Positions 43,969 through 55,400 of a stretch of DNA of 64,000 bases are shown in pieces (the stretch's first letter is position 1; every line of letters begins with the position of its first letter). The position numbers were made by a program, and so were the translations under genes. Origin of the DNA: Adineta steineri (lineage: Eukaryota; Rotifera; Eurotatoria; Adinetida; Adinetidae). The DNA is taken from assembly GCA_905250115.1 (NCBI GenBank), contig CAJNOI010000183.1, positions 101,688 to 165,687 of the forward strand, in the 5' to 3' direction. The notes under the pieces are model-generated. The model saw only the letters and a list, made by a program, of their open reading frames with translations, had not been told where the DNA came from and ran no database searches.

Positions 43969-45424
43969 TGTTAAGTATAATCGACGAGCTTCTTTTGTGA
44001 CGATCGCATCTTCAAAAGAGAAAAATAACTTAGATTTAGTACTTGAAACAGATAATATATTTCTATTTTCTTGAAAAAAGAAAATAATTATATGAGTATA
44101 AGTAAGAGATCTTTACATATTTCTCTACTCTTATTTCACTTACGTATGCACACTTTTCTTAATTATATCTTTTGTATCATAAATAAAATCGTTAAGAATA
44201 ATAAAATGACGAATATTTATCTATACCTTGCTGTGTTGTGCTATTGTCGTCGTTATTTTTCAATTCTTTTGTAGTCATTATTAATTTGACGAAATTTAAA
44301 ATTTTTATCTAAAAATAAATCCAACATTACAACAAACATTTAATATGATTTATTCTCTAGTCATATTAACTATTCTTATTTTCCTACTCGGTGTTTTAGT
44401 ATTTATAATTCAATAAACTTATAAGTCATATGATATTAAAAAATTAATATCAATCGTGTTAAAGGAATTTTTGATCTAACTCGTCGAAAATGAACATGTG
44501 CTGTATTTTTCAAATAATCGTAACATATATACGAAACAATTCTAACAACAAACCGAAAAACTAGTATAAGAAATACAAATCACAACAGAGAATACCTGAT
44601 CATCGTAATAGAAGGAGAGTTAGAAACGCTGGTAGTTCGCTTTATTATATTTCTCCATATGTAGAATCGTATCGTTTTCATACAGAACATACGCTTATAT
44701 ACTGCTTCGTCAGAGAAAAAAGAAAGAAAGGAATAATACGAACAACAAGATAAGGGGAATACATAAAATCAAAAGAAATAATAATAAGCGAGCAAAAAAA
44801 TGACGAAAACTATACATATGAGACCTACACTAGAATCTATATTTTTGAATGGGTGAATTCTGCCATTATACAAAGTTCTAAAATGTTATGAAATTATTCT
44901 CATTCTTCTTTTTTCATCGTCATTTTCAATGTGATGTTATTCTCTATCAAGTCATAATAATGAGTCATCGACTGGTTATTGCACAACTTTACTTTTGTTT
45001 ATGACAGAAAGAAAAAAAAGCACGTTTCTTGATTTTTCTTTTACTTCATTCTGTAGATATGATGAATAGACCGTATTTATCTTTTACATAAATTTGATAT
45101 ATTTTACATTAGTCAAATGTTTTTTCTTCAACTACTTCATCTCAAAATATGTTCATAGTGCATAGATTTCTTTTCATGGACAAGCCTTGACAGCTTGCGT
45201 GAATTATACGAACAGATAAATTAATTCATGTGCTATACTCATGCAAATCATATATGAGATTAGTTATGTATGCGGTACAAACGCGCTTGTGATATTTGCA
45301 TGTACCGTCATATTATACAATTTGAACGAATCAATTCCAGATGAGTCAGCGTAATTAACAATAAATAATTATTAGTCATTAGAACTTGTTAAAATTCTCT
45401 TATTTGTGAATAGTTGAAAAGTAT
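43969..45424. other. Intergenic, upstream of the phosphatase and downstream of the CDC123-like gene
   Basis: No recognised gene except a candidate micro-frame at 44345-44416. A+T-rich with no obvious repeat. Confidence 0.4.
44345..44416 (+). CDS. Candidate 23-residue hydrophobic micropeptide
   Basis: ATG to TAA encodes a peptide that is almost entirely Ile, Leu, Val and Phe, enough for one transmembrane helix with a polar start and end. It resembles in size and character the single-helix regulators of membrane pumps, but T-rich DNA produces such frames by chance, so the call is weak. Confidence 0.15.
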   Translation: MIYSLVILTILIFLLGVLVFIIQ

Positions 45425-46762
45425 CTAGAATTTAATATTAACACATCCATAATTATCAAAATAATAATAGAGAATATCTCTATCAATTATCCATGAAAAT
45501 TTAGCTGCTGATGATCGTTTACTAAATGGATTTATTTCTATGATAATTACATTATAATTAATCCAATCAATTGCGCAATCAACAACTCCATGGCTATATG
45601 GAATTGTTAAAATAATATCTTGAAAACTTTTTGAGTTGATGAAATCTTTCATTCGTTTTTCATTCTCTATTGAATTTTGTTGTGATCCATAAGTTGAAAT
45701 AGCATTTAATTTTCCATTACATATAAAACATCGATATTCATTTGATATATTTGAAATCCATTTTCGTAAAATTAATTTTTCATTTGAAGATAGTTCATTT
45801 AAATCTTGTCGAAGACGATCACTATTTTTAAAAAGTAATTTTAATTGATTAACATTTTGAATTTTCATAAAATTCAAATAAGGATCTTCATCTTCTGTTA
45901 AATTCCAAATACGAATCCATTCATTATTAATTTCTTTACTAAGATCTAATGAAATAAATGAAAATATTTCGACTCTTATATTTCATATGAGAAGAAAACG
46001 TTACTTTCATAGGCATCTTTTGGACTTCTATGCATTTTAAAGAAGACATATCCACCTAATTCTTCAATTGTTTGGTTTATTTCTTTTTCTAAATCTACGC
46101 GAATATTTTCTCCATTGATTAAATGATTGATATCATCTTTTGTTAAATCAATAATTCGTGATTCAATTGTAAAACATTTTATTTCTTCATAATAAATATT
46201 AAAATCATAAAGACAATCATAGAATATTCGATTAAAACGTGCAATAGTTTGTTTACTATCTGGTTGTGCATCATTAATCAACAAAGCTAATATTTTAAAA
46301 CAACCAAATCTTATATTATCATCATATGAAATACCTAATGTTAAGAGAAAATCTTCTGAATGTAATGCTAAATTAATGAAAAATATATTTTATAGACAAA
46401 ATAAAAATGAATTATAAGAATCTACCTAAATGTTGCTTAACTGAAGAAAAAGTTAATGTAAGTTGATAAAGTTCGTCAATAAAAGTCAAACAATCATAAG
46501 ATGTTGGATTTAATGATAAAAACTGCCATAATTGATGTAAATTATTTATATTTGCTAATAATTGAATTTGTTGATTTTGATTTGATCCATTAAATTCTTG
46601 TAAAAATTCAAATGATACTATATTTATTTCAAATAATTTTACATCATAAGATAGTGATAATGGTTTATAAGTAGTTTGAATTAATTTAATTAAATGATCG
46701 AAATTTTTATTTATTTGTTTGAGATAAGATCTATCAGAAAATATATTTTTTTGTATAGACAT
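45425..46762 (-). CDS. CDC123 (D123)-like protein
   Basis: Three minus-strand exons (46426-46762, 46005-46367, 45425-45972) give 415 residues. A helical N-terminal ~160 residues has no recognisable domain. Residues ~235-415 follow the D123 pattern: GGYVFFKMHRSPKDAYE, KLLFKNSDRLRQDL, LILRKWISNISNEYRCFICN, LNAISTYGSQQN and the acidic strand VIIIEINPFSKRS with late FSWIIDRDILYY. CDC123 is an ATP-grasp-fold factor that helps assemble eIF2. In true CDC123 the metal-binding strand reads IDFNPF; here IEINPF keeps the Asn-Pro-Phe, so nucleotide binding may persist. The long N-terminal extension and sequence drift suggest a lineage-specific relative rather than the housekeeping ortholog. Confidence 0.75.
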
Positions 46763-47887
46763 TTTTTCATAATGTTAAAATATATTTCTTTTGTAATGTG
46801 CAATACTTTTTTCTTTTAATAAATTTCAGATGAGAGAAGAAAAAAAAAATTCCTTTACTATGACAAAAGATGTCAGTAAACACTGGCTAAGTGAATTCTT
46901 TTTTGTATGAGATGATTAATTCTTCATACTGTTTTTTTTGTAAAGATATAACGGGTAGGCCAGAATAAATCAGCCATTGTTGATGCCCTTATCTATGTTC
47001 GCAAAGAATTATTTTATCATAACTATGCATGCTCTCTTAAACAATAAGAGTGTAGGTATGAGTGGGTGTTGGTGATATATTGGCCTTCTACCTATGCCTT
47101 TATCCTCACACAGCCAGGCGTCAAGGGGGAAAGAGCGCAATCCTGAATTCCCATGAATTCTCTATGATTCTTTAGGATTCTACAAGATTCCCCAGGATTC
47201 TTCAAGATTCTCCACAACTGTCTAGTATACATATGAAATCTATAAGATTGTCTTGTCTTTTCTAGAACTTGAGGGTGGGTATGGGATTAAAATTACACCC
47301 ACATTCGCGCCCGCACTCTCAAGAAAATTTGAGGGTGTGGGTGGAGATGACAGTGGATGTATTACTTTGTGGATAGATCACACCTACACCCACACCCACC
47401 CTCAATATTAAAAAAAAGACTTCCAACCAGTAAAATATTATTATGATGTTCGCCTCTCTCTATTTCTTTTTTTTCTTCTTTCTGTTACTTTTTAGTTAAA
47501 ATAAGTAATTAAAGTTTTTTATTTAGTTTTTATCTTATAGATAACTAAGTGTAGTTTTATTAAATATATAGAATAAATAAGAATTGCTATATCTATACAT
47601 AATATAATCCTAAAAGAAATCTTGTTCTGTATGAAAACTAAATTATTCTTTTTTTGCCTGTCTTTACTTAAAAACCTTGCACTTTGATGTTAGAAAGAAA
47701 ATCCACACTTTATGCACCAAATAACATTTTCTTTTTTGAAACCACAGATCGACGTAGAAAAAACTAATTATTTTTTCTAGAAGACTCTTCAACCACTGCA
47801 TCTCAACTTTTCAGCAGTTAACATTTTTTCTTTCTTTCACATTTATAACAGAATATAATACAATTCTATTAACAAAATATCTGCAGA
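46763..47887. repeat. Intergenic with a 10-bp minisatellite and several TGTGGG-like tracts
   Basis: G-rich tracts (GAGTGTAGGTATGAGTGGG at 47047; TGAGGGTGTGGGTGGAG at 47330) face C-rich tracts (CACCTACACCCACACCCACC from 47381). A tandem 10-bp repeat occupies 47141-47210. No gene recognised. Confidence 0.6.
47141..47210. repeat. Tandem repeat, seven 10-bp units
   Basis: Successive decamers all end in GATTC or AATTC, for example TTTAGGATTC, TACAAGATTC, CCCAGGATTC and TTCAAGATTC. The first five positions vary while the last five are fixed. Confidence 0.8.
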
Positions 47888-50800
47888 ATGTTTTCTTTAA
47901 AAAATTATCTTCGCAATTTAAATGTATTTCCAGCATCGTCTAATAGTGAAGAATTAGAAGATGATTCACAACACCGATCAAATATCATTGCTACTCGAAT
48001 CTTTATTCTAACTCTTATATTAAGTCTTTTTGGAATCAGCATTGCTTTATTGTTGATGTATCAAACGACAATGATTACTATTAATCAGCCGACAAGAGAA
48101 CAATTTGAACTGCTTCCTAAGAATGCTAAATGTTCATGTTCTCGTATTTCATTTTCTTATGGCAAATTTACTTCACTTCAAGCAAGTTTTCATCAAGTTT
48201 GTTCGAGTGATTTTGTTACAGATCGATGGTTGAAAGCGATCAGTTCTGGTGTAGACTCCACTTATTTTTACATGCAAGACTTTCGAACATATGGTAGTGC
48301 TCAATTTCAAGCACTTGCTGCTTTTTGTCGTTTGTCCAAAGCTAGTATAGATCAGAGTATTACCTATTTCTATCAAAGTACATTATTAAGTCCACAAGTA
48401 TTATCTGAAAATGTTTTTCAATCACAAATTCGAGAATCAATTAATCAATTTCAAATAACAGCATCAAATACTTTTAAATCTCAATTAAGATTAATAAATG
48501 AAATGATAATTCACAATCAACTAGTCTCTGGACTAATGACAAATTATTTTTATTATCAATACTATAGTTCTTCTAATGGTATACTTCAATGGATATATTC
48601 ATTATATTATACACAAAGTGATAGTTCACGATGTAATTGTCGCACTGACTTCTGCGGGAAGATTCCGTCGCTTATTGTTGATGTATTCGGAGCATCGAGT
48701 CCAGTAGTGTCAGGCAATACTCGATGGTCTATATTGGGAATGTCATCGGGTTGTCTACCAGTGACTTCGATGCTCGTTTCAACACTCGAATGTTTCTACA
48801 ATCAGACATGTGTAAACAAACTCATTTCATATTTCTTGACAATTGAGAGTTTTACAGCGATGATCTATAACAATCAAAGTGTTTACAATCAAAATTCTAC
48901 AATTGAATCAATAGTTGATAATTTAATGATTGAAGATTGGATGATAAATATTTCATATGACAAGTATTATTCCGAATGTGCCCCAGCATCATGTACTTAT
49001 ATCAATATATCTCGACATGATTTTATATATGTGTTGATCAAACTTATCAGTGTATTGAGTGGCTTAATACTAGTACTTCGATTTGCCGCCCTCATTATTA
49101 TTCAATTTATGCAAAACATGAGAAATGGTGCAACAAGACAGCGAATTCCTTGTAAGTATAATACAACTCAGTAAATTCTGCTGTTTAATATTGAATATCA
49201 ATTGATAAAATGTTTAGGGCGTGTACGTTTGCATAAATTCATAGTGCTGATTCGAAAAATAATCATTGAACTGAATATATTCGAGCATTATCCAAGTACC
49301 GATCGACAAATACGTTTTCAGCGTTATGGCACTCGACTTTATATATTTTTACTTTTCAATTCACTTGCAGTTTTAATTACTCTTACTTTTCTGAAAAGTT
49401 CAATTCAATCGAAAACGATTCTTCATCCAACTCAGTCCCAATTTATACAACTTCAACAAGATTATCCACAGACTCTTTTATGTCCATGTACTGAAATTTC
49501 TATGAATTATTCTACTTTTATAACCATTCAACCTCATTACCATCAATTATGTTCAAGTGATTTGATTTCTGACAAATGGATTGAATATATTGTGGGTAGT
49601 ATATATGATGATATTGTTTACTACACTAATGATTATAGAGTCATAGGTTATAGTCAGTTTCAATTACTTACTATGTTTTGTCAACAAGCACAACAAACCA
49701 TTGATGATGCTCTTCGTGTGTTTCTTCAAACAACATTTATTAGTTCTCAAGTTCTTACTCAACAATCATTCCAAGTTCAAATCAATTCAGTTATCGAGAC
49801 TTGGAAACTAACAACTGTCAACACATTTATCCGAACTATTGAATTATTTCGTGCAACTATGCAAGGAAATCAATTGGCTAGTGGTATTGCAAATAACAAT
49901 CGTACTACAAATTCTATATCGGGAAAATCAACATGGTACGCAAGGATATATTCTAATTGTCTTTGTGCTCTATCTGCAACATGCCATCAAACAATTGGTA
50001 TTTACGTTTATAATTCATCTTCGATTATACCCACACTGCTCTATTCAATTCCTACCTTCTTTATTGGTTGTAATCCTACTGAAGCTTTACTTTTATCATC
50101 ATTAGAATGCTTCTATAATCTTTCATGTATGTTGGAAATTGATCATTATATAAATTCTTCCGAATCTTTCAATTTTTCTGCTCTCAATCCAGATCTTAAT
50201 CCATCAAATGAAACTATGGAAAATATTGTTAATCGATTAATGGTTGATACATGGTCGTCTAATATATCTTTTCCTTTATATTATAATCAATGCGCGCCAT
50301 TATCATGTACAGTTCAATATGAAGATCGTGATAATCTTTTTCTTATCATTACTAGTATCGTCGGTATATTTGGTGGATTATCACTTGGATTAAAACTCGT
50401 TATTTCTATTATACTTCAGTCTATCGATAAAATATTAATCAATGGTGTTGCACATTTCAATTTATTACAATCTATTAAGTCAATATTTAGTTGTACTACA
50501 GAACATCAACTTATTCATCGATTACATTTTATATTAGTTGTGGTAACTCTCTCAATTATTTATATATTTTCTGCTTTTAGTTCTCGTAGCATCACTATTG
50601 AAATTGAAAAACCATCGTTATCAACTTTTACAGATTTAGAAACACGATTCGACGATTCTTTACAATGTTCTTGTTCACAGATTTCGATCAAATACGAATC
50701 ATTTCTTAATGTCACATCTCGTTTTCATTCATTATGTTCAAGTGATTTTGTTTCTAATCGTTGGATCGAATATCTCTATGGTGATATTCCTCCTATTGAT

Positions 50801-51598
50801 CTATATTCTCCAAATGATTTCTTATATTCAGCTGAAGGACAATTTCAGATACTTGCTTCATTTTGTCAACTATCTCAGAAAATAGTCGCCGATGCGCTTA
50901 TGCAACTCGGTGTCAGTGATTTTATCAATACACAACTTTTATCTTCAAGTTCATTAAACGATCGTATTCAAGCGACAATCAATGAATTTCAATTAACAAT
51001 GCCACAATTATTTGTCAGAAGTCTTTTATTGATTCGCGAAACGATTGGAGCAAATATGTTAATGAGTATATTATCTACCAATTGGATATTTGCTATTTCA
51101 CGTAATACGACTGGCAGTGGAATGATGCATAATATACCATTAAAATTTGAAGGATGTAGCTGTGCATTATCATCTAAATGTGTATCATCATCTCGAGGTA
51201 TGTTATCTGGTTGTTATCCATTGGAGTCTATATTACAATCGACATTGATCTGTCTCAGTGATCAAACATGTATTGATCCAACGAAGACTTTTAAAGCATT
51301 AGACAGTTCTTCATCAATATCAAGTCGTTTTCCTCTGAATACAACTATTGAATCGATTGTAAATGAATTAATAGTTGAAGAATTGTTGAGTAATATGTCA
51401 TATGAAGCTTATTATAAACAATGTGCACCATTATCATGTACTTACTCTTATATTGACAATAGGAATGTGATCGATGGTATAACAATTTTAATTAGTTTAT
51501 ATGGTGGTTTGGTAATTATTTATCGGATATTGGCTATTTTTATAGTCAAACAATGTTTATGTATGACAAAAAGAGTTACTCCAACAGAAACAGACTAA
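47888..51598 (+). CDS. Polytopic membrane protein with three tandem copies of a Cys-rich ectodomain
   Basis: Two exons (47888-49151 and 49218-51598; a 66-nt intron at ATT CCT T/GTAAGT) give 1214 residues. The same module occurs three times (~40-405, ~450-820, ~840-1200). Each starts with a transmembrane helix, then a C-x-C-[ST]-x-I-S motif and the block CSSDxxxxxW, a long Gln/Ser-rich helical stretch (FQxLaxFCxxs), a GC-x-P cysteine loop and SxLeCfxxxxC. Each ends with an YYxQCAPLSCTY-like motif before a second transmembrane helix. Six helices therefore separate three outside domains. The family is not one I can name; the helix-ectodomain-helix plan recalls channel or scavenger-type surface proteins, but no catalytic or pore motif is visible. 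Many potential N-glycosylation sites support an extracellular position. Very few introns for its length. Confidence 0.75.
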
Positions 51599-52449
51599 TC
51601 TATATGATCAATAGATAAAATCATTGCTTTTGTATTAATTATTCAAAAAGGCTTGCATTATAAGTTTTCTTTATGCTCAATAAATATTATTCGCTTTTAA
51701 GGGTGTGGGTGTGGATGAATGTCGATGTCTGTTTTTTCAATACAACGTTTCGATATTTTGTTTTTGAGTATTCATCATCAAAATCTGTTACTATAGAACG
51801 GCAAATGTGATATTATTCATTTGCGTCTTTTAGTTTTACTTTTTTAATGACAATGCTCAGTTCTCCTTGAAAAGCATTGTTCAATCTCTATAATGAAATA
51901 TTTTTTTACTCAACAATCTAACAACAGAGCAAGCAACACAAACAGTAATAAAATCATGCCTGTTTTGTTTTTTTTCCTCATCCAATCTAAAGAAAATTTA
52001 GACGTCATTGTGCACATTCAAATAGATTACATTTATACAAGTTGGAAAAAATAACATCGAAGAATAATCAATAATCAATAGTAGATATGTGTACATTCTA
52101 GTAATTACAGATAACTATTCTTGGAATAAGTTAAAAGACGACACGTGTGTATTTTGTTAGTTGATAGAAAAGCAATTTCTCTGAAGAGGCTGAAATTAGA
52201 GTTTTTTTTTAAATTAACTTTACCAAAAAGAATACTTTTTCCAAGAAAAAAAAGAGATTTAATTATTTTTCTCGTCGATCTGTACGGAGGAAACACGCCA
52301 GTGACAACTAATAAATAAAAAAAACGTTATCAGTTATTGCGTATTTATAGTTTGAATTCGACGTGTGACGGTAAGTGAATGGTATATTTATCTGTAATTC
52401 ACGTATCCACCAACCTTAAAGTTATTCGAATAGATCGATTTCGTCAACA
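51599..52449. other. Intergenic
   Basis: Holds the 3' flank of the preceding gene, with AATAAATATT at about 51680 as a polyadenylation-like signal, and a telomere-like tract GGGTGTGGGTGTGGATG at 51701-51717. No gene recognised. Confidence 0.5.
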
Positions 52450-55400
52450 ATGCATATCGTACTAAGAGTTGGTGGTTTAATTATGATACTTCTCATCATA
52501 ACAGCGACTATCGCCATTCCTCTTACCCTCCATTTTCGACAAAAATCCGTTCAAAATATATCATCAAGTAATTTTTAACTGATCAAATTGACTACCCATG
52601 TGCTACGAACCGCATAAAAACCGGCGGTATACCGATCGTAGAACTGGGGGGATATCCGCCGGTTAACCACCGGTTTTTAACGGTTATTGGCGGTTTTCCG
52701 CGGTTATTCGACGTTTATCCGACGGTTTCGTTTTTTTCTATAGAAGTATCCTTTACTTTATTCTACTAACAGATCTTTGATGATTTATTATCCAGCCATA
52801 TTTTATTTTCATTTTACATAAAAAAATTACAAATGTGAAGTAATAAAACTTACAGGAACGTTAAATAACAATTATTTCATCACAGTTAATTGAATAGACA
52901 TGTACGCGTACATACAAAAATAGAAGATATATAAACACGTTCAAGATCTACTACTGTAAGACACACTCAGAGACGACAGAGAAAACAAACAACATTAATA
53001 AACACTGAAGAAATTTTTTTCAGTACCGCACGATATACATAAAGGCGAACATAAAAGAATACTAATAAAAAAAGAAAGAGTCATCTTGATAAACAGGATC
53101 TTTATTAATCCTATTAGAATGTTGAGATTCAGATAGATCATCATCAGAATTTGATAAAGAAGTATAAAGAAGAGCGGAGGCAGTTGCTCGCCTTCTTTGA
53201 GTACGGCGCTCTTGTTGAGTAAGAGTTTCATTCGAATAATGATTGTTAAAAGACATCTAAAATAAAATTAAAAAAAAATATCGAATATTAATCGTTTTAT
53301 GTTCGAGTAATGATTGTTAGAAGATATCTAAACTAAAATAAAAAATAGCGAATATTAACACTTTTATACTATCTCGTAAAACAATAAATTCGTCGGTTTT
53401 TGATACTCGACATCAGCAAATCAAACGAGAAATTCTATAAAAATAATATTTAAAAAAGTTGATTCTATCGATGGATTTCATACCTATCGCATATAAACTG
53501 CTAATTTCAAAGTAATAGTTTAGAAAAAAGCTACGATCATAACGGTTGAAATAAAATTACAATATATCGTTTCGATCATCCCATAATCAGAAAAGGGAAA
53601 CGAAACGAAAACTAACGGTTTATCATAACAAAGGATTGTACTATCTACCAATCAGAAAATTACTGCAGCGCCACCTAGCGGAATTTCTAAATGCTTCATT
53701 TTAGCGAATATTTCTATTTTTCATATATTTTGTGATGAGAAAAAATATAGTCCTTTGTGTTAGACCTCATCTAATTACCCTAATTACTCTAATTAACATG
53801 TTAATCGATAAAACCGCATTATATTTTATATCCGCCGGTCAACCGCGGTATATCGCCGGTTTTAGCAAAACCGCCGGAAACCGGCGGTATCTACTAAAAA
53901 GTGACGACATGGGTATTGGACTATACTTATTTGTTAGATGAAACAACAGCACAAAGAACCAATTCATCTGCGTTATCGACAGATGACAACAGTTCAATAA
54001 GTTTAACAACACAAAGTAATTAGTAACTATAATATTTACAAAGAATAAGAAGAGGACTGATTTTAGTACTACGGTGCTCTTCTATAAGCCATTTATATAA
54101 AAAATTCCATTTTTTTTTGAAAATGAAATCAATCATGAGATTACCGCCACAAAGTTGTGATAAAATAAATGAAGTTAAGACAATATACTATTACCCCGTT
54201 ATATGAAACTACCTCAAATTCTACAATTTTTTATGGATTCAATTGTTTATTGTCTTATTTCGATACAGGAGTATCAGATATTATGACATCCCTCGTATCT
54301 TAACATATATGCCGTGTACTTTCACTTTCAATTCGAATAAGGTTAAAAAAAAATTGATTAGAAATATTTTTAAAATCTGTTGATGTTGATTAAAGTCTTC
54401 ATTTAACAATTTTCTTTTTATCTAATAGGTACTCAATTTTTAATCCAATCAAATTATACATCAGTTTTGACTACTAATAATCCAATGACTTGTCGTCAGG
54501 TATATTGTTTGTCTACATATTTTTATTATGAAGCCATCAAAATTAATGTTTCTGTTGCTGGAAACTATACAGTCGTTGCTAGTAGTAGCATTGAAACATA
54601 TGGCTTTCTCTTCAGTAATAGTTTTGATCTTATGAACCCAATACAAAATTTACTCTTGTATGATGATGATAGTGCTGGCAATCAGCAATTCGAGCTTACA
54701 TATTTCTTACAACCTCTGGCAAATTATGTTGTGGTTATGTCGACATATGTTCAGTATCAGACTGGAACATTCTCACTTATTGCAACGGGTCCAGCAATAA
54801 TTAATTTTACACCAAGTAAGAACTGGAGTCCTTATTGAACAAAGAAAAGATCTAAAATCTGTTGATGTAGAGTACCTATTTTATTGCTGTTTATATAATA
54901 TTAGTCACACCCAATCTGCTCATTCACAGATTATTTTCTCTTTATATAATAGATAGTACAGTCCTAATTCAATCAAATTATACATCAGTTTTAACTACCT
55001 ATAGTCCAACAACTTGTCATCCAGACAACTGTTCAAATTCAAATTTTTATTATGAAGCCATCAAAATTAATGTCTTTGTTGCTGGAACCTATACAATTGC
55101 GTGTAGTAGTAGCATTGATACATATGGTTTTCTCTTCAATACTACTTTTGATCCTACGAATCCAACAAAAAATTTACTCTTATCTGATGATGATGGCGCC
55201 GGCAATCAACAGTTCAAGCTTGTATACTTTCTTCAACCTTCGATAAACTATACAGTGATCGCAACAACATATGCTCCATTCATAAGTGGAAGCTTCTCAC
55301 TTATTGCAACTGGTCCAGGAGTAGTTTATTTTACTCGAATAAGTTCATCAAGTAAGAACTCAAGTCCTTATTGAACAAAGAAAGGATCTAAGATCTGTCG

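Noticed and set aside
49202..51598. Second membrane-protein gene starting with its own ATG
   Set aside because: The ATG lies in the last bases of an intron; a GTAAGT donor at 49152 and TTTAG acceptor at 49217 join it in phase to the preceding frame, making one gene.
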